The translations under genes and the position numbers were made by a program. Below the pieces are notes generated by a model that searched no databases, was not told the DNA's origin, and saw only the letters and a program-made list of their open reading frames with translations. A stretch of DNA of 64,000 nucleotides, from contig JAHRBS010000012.1 in assembly GCA_024305745.1 (NCBI GenBank), positions 2,423,001 to 2,487,000 on the forward strand. The letters are read 5' to 3'. Shown piece after piece: positions 1-12,500 of the stretch; the first letter of the stretch is position 1; each line of letters starts with the position of its first letter. The DNA is from Polyporus tsugae. Taxonomy: Eukaryota; Basidiomycota; Agaricomycetes; Polyporales; Polyporaceae.

Positions 1-2003
1 GGTTCAATCATCACCCCGTTCTGGAGCTTTCCTCGACCAAAGAAAAGGCAACCGCGGACATGCGGGTCCTTCGCGATAATAAATTCAAGCGGGCCCGGGT
101 TCGTCTGGTTACGTGTGGTCCGTCAGCCCCACGTGCATCACAAATCGGCACATGTGATCAGCCTACCTTCTCGCCGTTCGAGAGCATGATCTGGTCGTCG
201 ACCCTCCCGTAGACCTTCCAGAAGCCCTGTCTCGTCGGATGGGGCTCCAATAGGTCGTTGGTCGCATACGCGTCTATCCCGTTCACCTTGTCGTTGATAA
301 CCCTAGGTGGACACCTCGAGGTTGACTGCCGCAGTGGTGTGAGATTTTGACGACCACGAACTGCACGCCGAAAGCGATGGACGCACCAAGACGAAGAGCT
401 CGTACGTCCCATCGCCCACAGGCCGCATGAAGGCATCAATCAAATAATTTATCCTGAAATATTCCCAATCCAGACCGGGGTCCGCTACGAAGGCAACAGT
501 TCACGTCAGCCTTGGGCATTCTAGCGTGGGTGCATGATGTAGCGCGCTCGCCTCCGATCCCTGCTGAAACTGCTCCAACTTCAGTACTGTCAGACATGGG
601 CTCAGTTTTAGACTTTGAAGGAGCGCGTCAAAACATTGCTCACCTGCCATAAGCCGTGATCAACGAGATGCCTTGTGTCGCCAGCATGTCCCCGACGCCC
701 TTGTTCAAGGGGGCGCCGCCGAACAACTAAAAGCGAGTTAGCACAGTGCAACGTTCAGCGGATGTCAGTAGGCCGTACCAGACCCTTCATCCTCGTCATA
801 GCAGCAACCTTCTCCGGATCGCGTGACCATAGCTACAGACAGAACATTAGCACAGAGCATACTTAGTCAACCGTAAGGTGCGCACCTCGATGAACGAGGG
901 GACGGTGTACATGAATTGCACCCCGGTCTTGATTGCCCCGTCGAAGACGTTCTCGGGGTTGGGTACAGTCGGCGGGGACGCGGGAGGGAACACACAAAGC
1001 ACCCATCCCGGGCCTGCCTAGAAAGCAGGAACAGGTTAGAAGGTAACTGCTTATCCGCCCAAAGACGTACCGCCATGATTATTGCGGCACTCCCCATGGC
1101 GTGGAACATCGGGACACCGTGGCATCCGATGAGCGCACCGGTCGAGTCGGTGCTCTTCCCTGTAAAGCGGCCCAACTGCGTTAGAGTCGATATGAAGGCT
1201 ATAGACGAGGAAGAACGTACACTGGCAAACGCTCCAAGCGACTAGGCCACGATGCGACCAAGTGATCGGCTTGGGGTGATTGGTGGAACCTAGAGACTCA
1301 TCATTAGCAACTTGAACCACCGTAAGCAACACGGGTTAAGCTACGTGCCGGAGGAATGCAAGATGAGGGCAGGACTTTCAAGGTCGTACGTTGGTGTCTC
1401 CAAGCTTTCACCAACTTCGCGATCGTGCTGCGATCCCTCTGCAGGATACAAATCCTCAAACCGTGGCATCTCATGCTGTGATACACCATCTAGTTCTGTC
1501 AGTGCATCCTGCACCACACCCGTTGCATGGGCGTCTTGGGACAGTAGAATGTGAGTACACTTCGTCTTGCGCAGAAGGTCTGCCACGGCGGCGGCAGAGT
1601 TCCTCGGTGAGATAGGGAACGCCACGTGGCCCGCACGAAGGATGCCCAAAAGGACGGTAGCATAGGTGATGGTGTCTGTCGGGCGGGGCTGTCAGTACGC
1701 AGAGAGTATGCGATGATGTGGCACCAGCACTGACGTACCTGCGCTGGCTAGGACCGCAATGACGTGTCGGTCATGAGCCCGAGTGTTCAGCCCCACGATG
1801 GAAGACACCAGTCGTGCGGCACGATGAACGCCATTATTAACATCCCCGTAGGTCAAGCGCTCCATGCTATGGCCAGTGAAGAACCGGAAAACATCGATCG
1901 AAGAATTCTCGCGGGCGTGCCATTCGAAGAGCTCGGGAACGGTCGCCTTCCCAGAGTCGATGAAGGGTCGGGGGGAGATGTATGCACCAGGAGAGAACGC
2001 CAT
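1..2003 (-). CDS. NRPS-like adenylate-forming reductase, 5' part only (runs off left edge), possibly decaying
   Basis: The gene begins at 2003 and continues past the left edge, so only most of the adenylation domain is visible. Exons that can be followed in minus order are 2003-1739, 1675-1349, 1289-1221, 1159-1071, 1017-886, 832-779 and 726-644, then weaker pieces near 586-552, 310-170 and 103-1. Visible motifs are LILHSSG followed by STNHPKP (ATP-binding core), [35 protein letters not shown] and DDQIMLSNGEK. Family members activate a carboxylic acid as adenylate, load it on a carrier domain and release it reductively. Exon lengths 69, 132 and 83 equal those of the paralogue at 9505-13711, so the two share ancestry but are well diverged. 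Oddities: intron 2 needs a GC donor at 1348, and the exon starting at 586 has no GT donor where the paralogue has one. It may be a pseudogene; the missing 3' part would decide. Confidence 0.65.
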
Positions 2004-2938
2004 TGCAAGCGAATTGGTGTGTTAGTGCACGTTCCAGGACTCTATATGTAGAGGATGCAGATGTGAGCGCTTTGCGGGTTCGCCTAAGATGTTGCGGAAG
2101 GTGTGAATTATATGCGTTTATCACACGGATCGCCCGTCCTAGAGAAGATGAGGTTACAAAGCATGATGTTCCGGTCAGAGAGGGTTACGCAAGTCCGATA
2201 GGCCCGGACCCCGGTTGGGAGACTCACAATTGACTCGCAAGCTCCAGTCGGTATTAATATAGATCGACTGTCATCTATATTTGGGTATATGGTCAGCAAC
2301 GGAGACTAAGTCGGTATAGCAAGTCCCATCAGCGCAGTATGAAAGGGGAAGGATCTGCCGCCGGCCGGTAACCCAGCGGTAACCCTCTCAACTTTGAAAG
2401 CCCATCACCGAATAGGATGGGAACGAGCCTACCGGTTGGGTCATGTACTATATAGGCATTGACATTGACATTGGAGTGAGAGGGGAAAGCCATGGACGAT
2501 AGACATTGAACGTGATCCATTCCCGAGGATGCCGAGAAGGTCGTCGACGCTGGGAGGTGGCAACTTGTAAGCGCAAAGGAGGGACATGACGTTCGGGGAC
2601 GACCGTGTGAAGTACTCACCTGAGTGGCATCCGGTCGAGTTATGAGTTGTTGTGCCAGGCCGTTGATCACAGAATACATAGTGTATACGTATGGGTCGAG
2701 AAGAATATAAAAGTTCAACATTGCGCGAGACGACCGGCGAAGTCATCACTGTTTGAGCTATCTTATCTTGCCGATATCGATATAGTGTCGTCGGAAACCG
2801 CCGGTGGGGCCGAACGTGTGAACTAAGCGCTCAGAACCACCTCCAATCCAAGCAAGTTCAAGTATGCGTCCTCTCCTTCCGTCCTTCCCATGCCACCTTT
2901 CGTCTATGTATAGGACGCTAACACCATGCGCCCAACAG
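2004..2938. other. Intergenic, no supported gene
   Basis: Only short unsupported ORFs on both strands. The last 200 bases may hold a degraded second exon of the RlpA-like pseudogene that follows: a donor-like site ends it at 2861 and an acceptor ends at 2938, but no conserved residues can be aligned with confidence. Confidence 0.5.
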
Positions 2939-3121
2939 CAACCCAATAAGCGGCCGCAAGATGAAAGTGACCTACGGGAAGAACTCTGTCGTCGTCAAGG
3001 TCGCGGACACCTGCCCCGCAGCGAGTGCGGGGGCGGCAGCACCGAGCCGAGCCCCTCGGCGGCGCTCAAGAGGCTCGCGTCGCTCAGCGACAACTATGGC
3101 GTCTCCTGGACCATCCTCTAA
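2939..3121 (+). pseudogene. RlpA-like (barwin-like) secreted protein, last-exon remnant
   Basis: This 183-nt stretch begins after a CAG acceptor and matches the last exon of the three intact RlpA-like genes in the window (5737-5923, 47229-47040, 53096-53276). It keeps GRKMKVTYGK, VVVKVADTCPAA and, in another frame, AALKRLASLS and VSWTIL before a stop at 3119. The reading frame breaks once near 3030-3040. The intact exons have lengths of 1 modulo 3 and this one is 0 modulo 3, which fits a one-base indel. The conserved Cys of NPMCGRK is Ser here (NPISGRK). No convincing upstream exons or start survive, so it is read as a dead copy. Position next to the live copy at 5410 suggests an old local duplication. 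Confidence 0.65.
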
Positions 3122-5300
3122 GCCTAGCCATAGGTGCGGATTTAGCAGCTTCACGCCGAGATCTTGAAAATTGGGTAGTGAAATACAACATTGGCTAGGA
3201 CCACAGTCATATCGTTGAATGTTTATCATGATGAAGTTCAGGTACAGCATCGTGCCCACTCGCAGTTACTAGCAGTGCGCGGTCAGCATGGAAGAAGTAC
3301 TGTAAAGAACCATGCGTAACATTGCATTGCATGACGTCCGACTGGGAAAAATCAGGCCCCGACAAATGGCACCCTTGTGTTCGAAACTACATACGTTATC
3401 CCTCTAGCTGCCGAAATTTGAAGTTAACTCCGGCGCTCGCGTCCACACGATCGCGGTCGCGTAGCTAGAACAAATGGTGAACGAGAAAATGGATAAGGGT
3501 TAGACCAGAGGAGAACTCCGATTTACAGAACGGAAGCTGACGCTGCGCAAAGAGCCCCGCCGGAGCGAGCCATGGGGAAATCCGATTTGTCATCGTGATG
3601 ATGTTTGTGGCTGGGCAGCTCAGGACGGTCGAAGATCGTCTCCGGCCACCCCCTGTTAGGCAAATTAAGCGACTGCATCGTTTGTCATACGGGGCCTACA
3701 ACGAACATACCCGTACGCTGATCAACAGGGCAATAATAATACACAGAGAGGTGGGAAAACACACCACGCGATCCGCACCGACGCAAATGTCCGAGTCTCC
3801 CCTCACCACCACTCCTCGTCAACCAGGTAATCCTGTAGTATTTACCTGATTCAGAAGACGAACCACAGCAGCGGATTGGGGAGATGTGAGTGCCAGCAGC
3901 CTGAGACACAGTGTGGTTTGTGGTCAAAGCTGTGGCGTGGCGCTGGTGGAACCGACATCGGATCCGGACGTTGCCGACATTGGCGCCAGCACTACCCGAT
4001 CGGAGCTATTTTGTAGCGTAGTCGGTTCAACAACATCCGTTCTCCGATCGGACCGGGACCATCGTTGCCACTAACCTTGCAATCGAAAACAACACACCCC
4101 AAGCTCAACGTATCCTCATGGTCACCCGTATGATTCAGCGCATCAGCCAGAGGAGTCTGAGAGGACCCGATTCGTTAACTTTAACTTTATACAGAGTGGT
4201 TTGACGGCGATGAGTCACTACTGCAGTATGTGTCCCGCACAACTCTTGCCTTGGTGGTGGTGAATACACTGACACGCCGTTGTCGTAGGCAGATCTATGA
4301 CTGGGAAATAGCTCTACTGCTGTATCGGAGTTGACCCTCAAGTTCTCTTGCTGATGCAATGAACGGTGAGACCGTGTCACCACGCTGCCCTTGCCCCTCG
4401 TTGGTACGTGTGACCCCTCCCGGGACAGGCCGCTTCTCCGCTTGTAATTTCGTGCGCTCATGCCAGTGGGGGTGAAAGAGGTAGCTTCGGGCCAGACCGG
4501 AAAGAATGCCAACAGTGATAGGCAATCCCCGGACCTAGCCGATGTGACCACAGGTTCCGCTGCTCATGCCACTGGCACTCGCCTTCCAATCGAGGACCCT
4601 CCATCCCCCAACAGCCTGAGCAAGTTCACATGTCAATGCAGGGTACAGCACCATCATGCCCATGACGATCGCAGTCTACCAATCCACACGATTCAGTGCG
4701 GGGGCGCGCCCGCCGCCGCGTATGGCTAGGGTTATGACCGGGACGCGAGGCAGCCTGAGGATCCAATCGTTACAATTTGCAAATGGAGTGCCATGTCTCA
4801 CTGCTCGGAAGTGGTTTAACACCTAGTTGCTGTGAGTATGAGTGCACCTCTCTTATATTGCCGTTTGACGGTGGCGGCTAACACATCGTCGCAGATGGAA
4901 CAGTGCCATCTAGTACCAGTGCGACACATTCCCAAGCCCCGAGTCGCGTGTGGGATGCACGCACGCTGTCCCTCGTTAAACGCCTTTCGGTACGCACGAT
5001 GGTTCTCTACCGAGAGTTCCCGTCATCAGGCCCGGGGCTACTCGCATCAAGTCCAACACTTGACCGTAAGGCTGAGCATGCTGAAGTCTTCCACCCCTCC
5101 ATGATGTTCAACCCCGTGATGGTCGCGTACCATCGTCTCTCTCCGCTTTTGGTCAGTCACTCTATCGGGTGTCCATGATTCGGCCCCGATGCAGGGCGTC
5201 GCACTGTCCAGCCATAGCGAGCCCCATCGGAGCGTGTGCCTCCGTGTGCGTGCACTATGCGATGAGCAATCCAGGCATGTTCATGCACAGCACTCTACCG
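3122..5300. other. Intergenic, no supported gene
   Basis: About 2.2 kb without a gene I can support. ORFs of up to 138 codons exist on both strands (for example minus 4551-4135) but show no family motifs, no exon partners and a composition typical of random reading. No inverted repeats or transposase fragments were noticed. Confidence 0.5.
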
Positions 5301-5308
5301 GTATAAAA
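5301..5308 (+). promoter_or_regulatory. TATA box of the RlpA-like gene at 5410
   Basis: TATAAAAA preceded by ACCGG, about 105 bases before the ATG at 5410 and followed by a pyrimidine-rich leader. The two other intact RlpA-like genes have TATA boxes at a similar distance. Confidence 0.6.
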
Positions 5309-5409
5309 ACCCTTGCGAGTCGACCGAACCTTCATTCGCAATTCACTCTCCCGCACTCGCACTTACACTTCAGCTTCTCTCTAACTTTATTCGCTTTAAC
5401 TTAAGCAAT

Positions 5410-5923
5410 ATGCGCTTCACCGCCGTCCTCATCGTCGCCCTCTCCGCCGCCACCTCCGGCCTTGCCCTCTCCAAGAAAGGCGGCGACGGTCAGCACTTCC
5501 ACGTTTCCGTCTTTCTCTCACCCTCGCCGCTAACACCTTCGTTCGAACAGCCACCTTCTACAACCCGGGCCTTGGCTCCTGCGGCGTCTCCAGCACGGAC
5601 AGCGAGTTCGTCGTCGCCGTCGACGCCCACACCATCCAGAACTTCCCTGGCGCCGGCTCCAACCCCAACCTGTACGTGTCCTCTCCTTCCAATGCCCCGC
5701 CCACCTGACAAGATGCTAACGTGATGCGCCGGATAGGAACCCCATGTGTGGCCGCAAGCTGAAAGTGCACTACAAGAAGAAGTCGGTCATCGTCAAGGTC
5801 GTCGACACGTGCCCCGCCGCTCACTGCAAGGTGGGCAGCCTCGACCTGAGCCCTGCGGCGTTCAAGAAGCTCGCGCCGCTCAGCGTCGGTCGCATCCACG
5901 ACATCAGCTGGAAACTCCTCTGA
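5410..5923 (+). CDS. RlpA-like double-psi beta-barrel (barwin-like) small secreted protein
   Basis: Three exons, 5410-5488, 5551-5671 and 5737-5923, give 128 residues. The signal peptide is about residues 1-20 (MRFTAVLIVALSAATSGLAL). The mature part has ATFYNPGLGSCG, then FVVAVD, then NPMCGRKLKV, VIVKVVDTCPA and LDLSPAAFKKLAPLSVGRI. These are the hallmarks of the RlpA-like DPBB fold, including the conserved Asp-Thr-Cys-Pro and paired cysteines. Basidiomycete members are often labelled riboflavin aldehyde-forming enzyme-like or barwin-related; the true activity is mostly unknown, so a secreted cell-wall or extracellular role is inference. The start is fixed by the signal peptide and a TATA box 105 bases upstream. 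Exon 2 is 121 nt in all three intact copies. The leader just before the ATG is almost identical to that of the copy at 47040-47579. Confidence 0.85.
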
Positions 5924-6354
5924 AGAAGGCCTACAGGACGAGCATTCGCATTCGGAGATTTTGGCAGTGGCAGTGGCAGGCAAAGCAGCGGCGGAAATGT
6001 ACCCCGCAGGCTAATACTACGGGACCTCCTCGTTGTCTATTTATGAATATTATTGGTCGGTCTCGAAATGGTGACCGGTCTCTGGAACCCTCACGGCAGG
6101 AATAGTGACGTCGCCGCCGCCGATACCGCCGAGAGTAATGGTGGCACCCCATCCATATCCCACCCGGATCACTAGGCTTGCAGCGAGTCGCGCCCTTCGA
6201 TCCCCGCTATTGCGTCTCTAAGCACCCCGACATCCCTCTCGTAGGCGGAGCAACCTCGGGCACCAGATGGCATTAGCAATTGCATCGTTCGATAATTTCA
6301 AAGCACGGACAGTAATGACATTAATGCGATCACCACATCGAAATACCGGTCCAA
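5924..6354. other. Convergent spacer
   Basis: Spacer between the RlpA-like stop codon and the end of the minus-strand F-box-like remnant; presumably 3' UTR on both sides. No gene seen. Confidence 0.5.
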
Positions 6355-7146
6355 CTATACCCCCCGATGTACCCCGGCAAAATGTAGGGCGGTTTCTCCT
6401 CCCCTCCCCCAATATCTCTCCTCCCCGTCGACCCTCTCGCGCATCTCGTACGCGCACAGTCTCTCGCCCATCTCTTCCTTCACGACCAACTGGCATTCAG
6501 CATCATGCCCGCCGGTCGCACGCGTAACCTCCTGAAGAAAGTCGAGAGCCTGGGATTCCGCGTCCTTGAACCTGTGGTTGGGCACAGTTTGCATGACGAC
6601 GGGATATCCCGCACGCACGTGGGCGCCGAGCATCTTCGGAAGCTCCGAATAGCTTTCAATCACGTCGGCCCTCACTGCGTCCGGCTACTCGATAATCAGC
6701 GTATGGAGAACGTGGCAGAGGACCGGTTGTTCCTGAGCGAGGACGTGAGACAGGACGGTGGTCGGCGCGAGAAAATCCTTGGGCGGATCGCTCGAATTGC
6801 CAAGCAGGACCGCGAGGTGGGTCACCTGCGGCAGATGCCCGAGGAATTCGGGCCAGAAGATGAACAGTTGATGTGCAGGTGCGTGACATGTGAGAGCGTA
6901 AAGCATCCGGGGCTCGAAGCCAGGGGATCTAGTTCGTACGATGGCCAGGATCATCAGCGGGAGGGTGACAGCCGTCGAGCTACAGCCCAGAAGTCGGGCC
7001 ATCAGCGACCATGAGGCTCTCGTTGGCCTGCGTTGCGATGTCAAGCGAGGTAACCCGGCGCATGTTGAGGGGTGGTGATGATGCAAGGAACCACCCTCCA
7101 ACGCCCTAGCTGCCACACTCTCCACGCGTAAAGGTCTGTACTCCAA
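6355..7146 (-). pseudogene. F-box/leucine-rich-type protein, C-terminal remnant
   Basis: The minus strand reads open from 7146 to a TAG near 6684, then on to 6355. It aligns with the plus-strand remnant at 45380-46788. Shared segments are QANE-LMVADGPTSGL, FWPEFLGHL, VLAQEQPVLC, SYSELPKMLGAHVRAG and a C-terminal ALDF--E--RATGGHDAE stretch ending QLVV. Where the other copy has TIEWPE this one has IIE-stop-PD, so a Trp codon has become TAG. No F-box or start exon could be found upstream. Basidiomycete genomes carry large families of such F-box proteins, thought to be substrate receptors of SCF ubiquitin ligases. This copy is read as non-functional. It lies tail to tail with the RlpA-like gene at 5410, mirroring the arrangement at 45.4-47.6 kb. 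Confidence 0.6.
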
Positions 7147-9504
7147 GTGAAACTGCGAGGACGCATGAGTAGCCTCTCAGATATGAGCCGGGCAGGATGC
7201 GTACCAAAACTCGATACGATCGGAAGGGCCGTGAAGGTCCAACCCGGAAACTCGAGGTTCACCCATCGGCCCCACCCCGCGACGAGGAACTCCCACATTT
7301 TGGCAGATGCCGCGACTACGCTTTGGAAGATATCCAGAAAAAGATGGTGCACACGGCGGCCTGAATGATCATTGGCGAACGAGACGTGGTAGATGTCTGC
7401 AGCTATGGTTATGGGACCGCTCCTATGATGAGAGTTGGACGACTTACAGAGCTGAACGATGGAAATCCAAAGCAGCATCTAGGAAAGAAGCGCGCTGATA
7501 AGCTGGAGGCTGGAGTGGGTAGGTATTCCTCAGATTTTTCGGGACTCAGATCGATGTACGCACGATCGGACCAATCTTTTAGCGAAAGCGTGTTAGTATG
7601 AATGCGTATCCTCGAACTCAAAAAGCAAACGTACTCCACTATGGTTGTTTCAGGAACCGGCAGCTGGTATGGTCCATCTGACATGGTCGTATGACGGGGT
7701 CAACCCCAGTTACGCACCTGGTCATGTATTTAAAGCGGGCTTGCAGACTTTGATAGAGTTCTCCTTTCGACGTCTCGATGGATGAGAAATCACTTCGCGG
7801 TCGCGCAGCTTCGGGAAAAATTCGTTGCCTGTGAGCTGTGGAGTGCAAAGCAAATATCGTCAGACAGGATCACTTCGCGACTACAACCACCGCAATGAGA
7901 GGAAAGAGATGTTGGCAGCATCCGTGCGGCCAAATGGATGTCAATTAAGACATCACAGAGTTACCCAATGACCACTCCGTGTTCTGTATGGGGTACAGGG
8001 GCACTTCGAGGACGACGGTGTACATATTGACATCTTTCTTGCGCCCGACCGCGTAAAATTTACGCATCTTGAAAGAACGTACTAGTTGACTCCGCACCTT
8101 GTGGTACAGACCGAGACGTCTCGTAAAAGGTGACCTCGGAGAAGTTGACATTCTTTGCTTGCCGCAAATGTTAGGGTTGAGACTGTGGTCTTGAAAACGC
8201 CACAAAGGGATAGGTCGACCGATTCGGTGGCCCAATGAGTGAAGAGATGGGTAGGTACCAGGTTGGTGAAAAAAATAAATGTCCTCACAATCTCCGCACT
8301 GTGTTGAATGCAGACCTCGTGAGGAATTGCCTGGAGATACGCTGAGAACACTCACGAAGTCGTACTGCGCGCGACAGACTGCTTCTAGTCGTTTTGTCAC
8401 GTACATCGTCTGTGTAGAATCCGAAACACGCTGACGATGCCATCATTCGCCCATACAAGGGGGTCAATTAAGTGGAAGTCATAAAGCAAACATACACTGT
8501 CACTTGCAAAAAGTGCGAGCATCAACCACTGCATCGGGATGCGGACGAGGGAAGCGGCTGCAGCGCTGTGAGAAGGAGAAGCCGCCCAACTCAAAGTCGC
8601 AATGAGAATTACCACAGTCTGTGAGAGCAAACGTACCTCGGAAGGCGTGGAGTAGCCGTGGACATGACGCGTTGGGATGTCATTACGTCGACAGTTGCGG
8701 GCTATAACACTGCAGTGATCAGGACACTGGACGGCCACATACTTCGATTACGGAAATAATCCGTCTCTGAGACAGCGGTCCAACCTGTTGGTAACCAAAG
8801 AGCAAAAGAGACTGTGGCTGTCGCCATCGACAAATGAAACCTATGGATCCAGCCGCCAGCGGGGAGCAAGCACAAGCCGGCGGAGTCCTGTTGGAATTAG
8901 TTGTGTCGGAGATGAATCGGAGATCATGGACAATAAACGTAGAGTAAGCTTATCATTATTGACTCCCAACTATCGGAGACTAAAAGTGCACTTACCTCCG
9001 CAGCGCTGGTCTGCCACTGCCACCCAGATCTGCTTCCGAGTAGACCCCATCCTCATCGAATTGTGCTGTCACTCGCCTACATCCCATTGCCTCCACCAGT
9101 ACAGTGTATGTGACCTACTTTCCGGCTGTTTTAGGTGCGAGAGTTATTAAACTTGACTGCTAGACTCGCACGCCTCACTGGCGTCTTTTACTTACGGTGC
9201 TATGCACCGTGGTCTGTCGCGAGGGTCACCCGCCTCCATCCTAGGCCTGTCTACCTGGACCTGTACAATCCTTCTCATGTTTATAGCGTCCCATTAACCC
9301 GGTCTCAGCTCATGTATTGCGGCATCACACGACAAAGCATCCGGTTTCCACCCCATCTCCTCGGAGGGCTCCTGGATACCCACGGTTCCCGCTTATGCTC
9401 CTGATCTGCGGGCACGGTATGTTATAAGTGCTGGAGCTAGGTAGAAGCCTTCAAGTCAGCTAGCGAACCGTCTATCCCGCATCTATCTTCCCTCTCTTCT
9501 AGTT
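7147..9504. other. No supported gene; possible decayed coding DNA
   Basis: The upstream part of the F-box-like remnant would be expected on the minus strand here but could not be traced. A minus ORF at 8738-8397 contains two hydrophobic stretches (around TVVILIATLSWAA and WLMLALFASDSVCLLY) that could be membrane segments, and minus ORFs continue to 7945 in other frames. Nothing is recognisable as a family. The last few hundred bases act as the promoter side of the gene at 9505. Confidence 0.4.
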
Positions 9505-12500
9505 ATGGCTTTCAAGTCTCCGCGAACTCTCGTAGAGATGGGAGAGACGACTCTTCCTGATCTGTACGCGTGGCATGCGAAGTACAACCCAGACTATCCG
9601 CTGTTTCGCTTTCACGACGGTGCCAGTGTCCGGAATATCACGTATGCCGAAGCCTTCAGAGCTATCAACCGGTGCGCTAGCTACATCCGTACCAACGTTC
9701 CGACTGCGGGGAAATTTACAATTGGCATCCTCGCCAATACAGGTACGGATTCGCTTCCTCGACATTCCTTTCCTTTTTCTACTCAAAGTATTCATTTCCA
9801 GACACGATCACGTACTGCTGCACATCGGCGGGGATCATTCAAGCCGGGCACCTTGCCTTCCACATATCCACTAGGAACGGGTCTGCCGCTGTCGCGGATC
9901 TCTTGCGTCGCACCAATTGCAAGCATATCCTCGTCTCGCAAGATGAACACATCTCCGGTGTTGTCAGGGAAGCATTGCGAGACATGGAAGGAGTCGAAGT
10001 ACATCGGCTAAAGACCTTCGATGACCTGTTCTCGACTGGTGAAGACGAGGATGGACTAGATCGCGGCACCGAAAGGCAACGGCACAATATGTTTGACCCA
10101 GCGATACTATTGCACTCCTCAGGTATGTGTATTTTCTTGTGGATGGAGTAGATCATCTCTGTTGACGTGTGCTGGCAGGATCCACGAACCATCCCAAGCC
10201 CGTGTATTGGACGCACAAAAGAGTGTTAGGTTACGGCACTGTCCCATGTATGCTGCTTGAACTCCCGTCCGAAGGCGGTCACTCATCTCAGTTCCTTTCC
10301 AGGGTACGGAGAAGTCGATCTTACTGGCCTCACCATTGGTGCGCATGGTGTGCCCATGTTCCACGCAATGGGCTTGTGTATCATCTGCACAGCTGTATGT
10401 CATCCCGTCTTTGATCGAGCTGTGGATTGATAATGTTCTCGATCTGGTAGCTCTGCAACGGTGCGATCCTGGCGGTCTTCAAGCCAGCTTCTCCTCCAAC
10501 GTTTCCCACACCCGAAAATATCTTCGAAGCGACTACCTCGGTGTGGAACGACTATCTCTTGACCGTACCCGCCTTCATTGAGGTACGTCCAAAACCAATC
10601 AGTCGGGCCCATCACCGACTCTATGCTCTAGCAATGGTCGCGCGATCCGGAGAAAGTCTCCAGGATGCAGCATATGAAGGGATTGGTGAGTGGCTTCGGG
10701 GTGTAGATTGGTACGAGTGCCGACCGTTTCACAGATATTTGGTGGAGCGCCTTTGGCACAAGAAGTCGGCGATACTCTGGCAGCGCATGGTGTCTCCCTG
10801 ATAACGCTTTACGGCTGGTACGCGCCCTCTGTCAGTCTTGGTCGCATTGCACTCATGGCCACTGCGTAGCACGGAGGTCGGCACCATGTCCAACTTTGTC
10901 CCAGGTCCGTATTTTATGCCAGGCTCTCGCTTCGTTGCGACCCATGCATTCTGTAGCAAATCCCGGAATGGACTGGGCGTACTTCAAGATCTCCGCCTGG
11001 AATCGCTCTGTACAGGTCAACGCTGGAGGTAACAAGTACGAAATCGTGATCTTGGTGCGCTCTACATTCCCTGCTTGTCCATGCCACATGAACCAAAAGT
11101 CGCTAGCAGTCAACTCCGGAGTGCCCTCTTAACGTCGTCAACACGAAAGTCGACGGTCGAGATGCCTACGCGACCAACGACCTCGCCGAGGCCCACCCTA
11201 CCAAGCCAGATCTGTGGCGGATACATGGGAGGAAAGACGAACAAATCATCTTGTCGAATGGCGAAAAAGTGAGGCTTATGCTTTTCTACTAACGCGCTTT
11301 CATGCTGACCACGGTCTGAGAAGACGAATCCCGTGCCTATCGGTACGTCGTCCTCTGCGCAGCCTATGTATATCACCTTAGCTGGCCACAGAACACATCA
11401 TCAACGAGAACCCTTACGTCTCCGCGTGCATCGTGTTCGGCCATGGCAAGTTTCAGAATGGGGTTCTCATCCAACCCACGCCGGAGGATCAGTTTGACCC
11501 CGAAGACAAGCGGTTGCTCGAAGTGTTCCGGAATATGATATGGTACGCACCATCCAGGTTCCACCGTCCCGGATTACATGTGCTCAGCCGCCTTGCCAAG
11601 GCCGACGGTTGAGCGCGCCAACGAGTTCGCTCCCCAACACTCCCGCATATTCAAGGAAGTAAGTAGACTGGACCGTGTGGCTGGCGGGACTCAGCGACAT
11701 CTAACTCTGTGCCGGGACTAGATGATCCTCATCACGTCCCCGTCGAAACCCCTAGAACTGAACGCCAAGGGATATCCTCGGCGAGCCCCCAACCTCAAGT
11801 GCTACCTCGATGAGATCGAATCTGTCTATGTCGAAGTCGAGCGCAGCGCTCAGAGCGACGTCCACTCGCCAACCAAGTGGTATTCGGAAGAGGTTCGCCA
11901 ATTCGTGAAGACGGTGGTGGAGAAGGTCATGCAGCACGCCGTCGTGGATGATGTAGACTTGTTCCGTAGCGGCTGTGACAGGTACGTCGTCATCCGGTTT
12001 CTCCCATGAACGTCCCGTTACTGATCAGCGACTGCAGTCTGCAAGCAACCTGGATCCGCAACACCATTCTGCGCGTCGTCCGCAAGCACTTTCCAGAGGC
12101 TACCGGGCGGCTTCCCGCTAACCTCGTCTTCCAGGCGCCGTCCGTCAACGCCTTGACAGATGCCGTTCTTCATGCGGTCCACGACACAGAGGGCCCTAAC
12201 GCCACCACAATCACCGCGGAAGACCTCGTCCAGCTCGCAGAGCGTTATTCCTCCGATCTACCTCCTCGACCTTCCGGCCTGCGACCTCGCAAGAGCGGAA
12301 AGGATATCGTTGCCATTACTGGTACTACCGGAGGCTTTGGCTGCGATATCCTTCACCACTTGCTGCTTAACGACGAAATTGGAATGGTGTATGCGTTCAA
12401 CAGGAGGGGGTCGAATGCGATGGACAGACAGCGCGCACGCTTCCGTGAACGAGGATTGGACGAAAGCCTCCTTGAGTCGGCCAAGTTCAAGATGGTCGAG

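Larger units (their letters stand above)
5300..7146 (+). repeat. Unit A of an inverted segmental duplication (RlpA-like + F-box-like)
   Basis: RlpA-like gene (plus) followed tail to tail by F-box-like remnant (minus). The same pair in mirror order makes unit B at 45380-47660. Both genes of unit A are most similar, among those in this window, to their counterparts in unit B, and the RlpA leader is shared. Confidence 0.65.

Noticed and set aside
4135..4551. 138-codon minus ORF
   Set aside because: No motif, no exon partner, random-looking composition.
8397..8738. Minus ORF with hydrophobic stretches
   Set aside because: Could be part of a membrane protein, but adjoining exons cannot be chained and no family is recognised.
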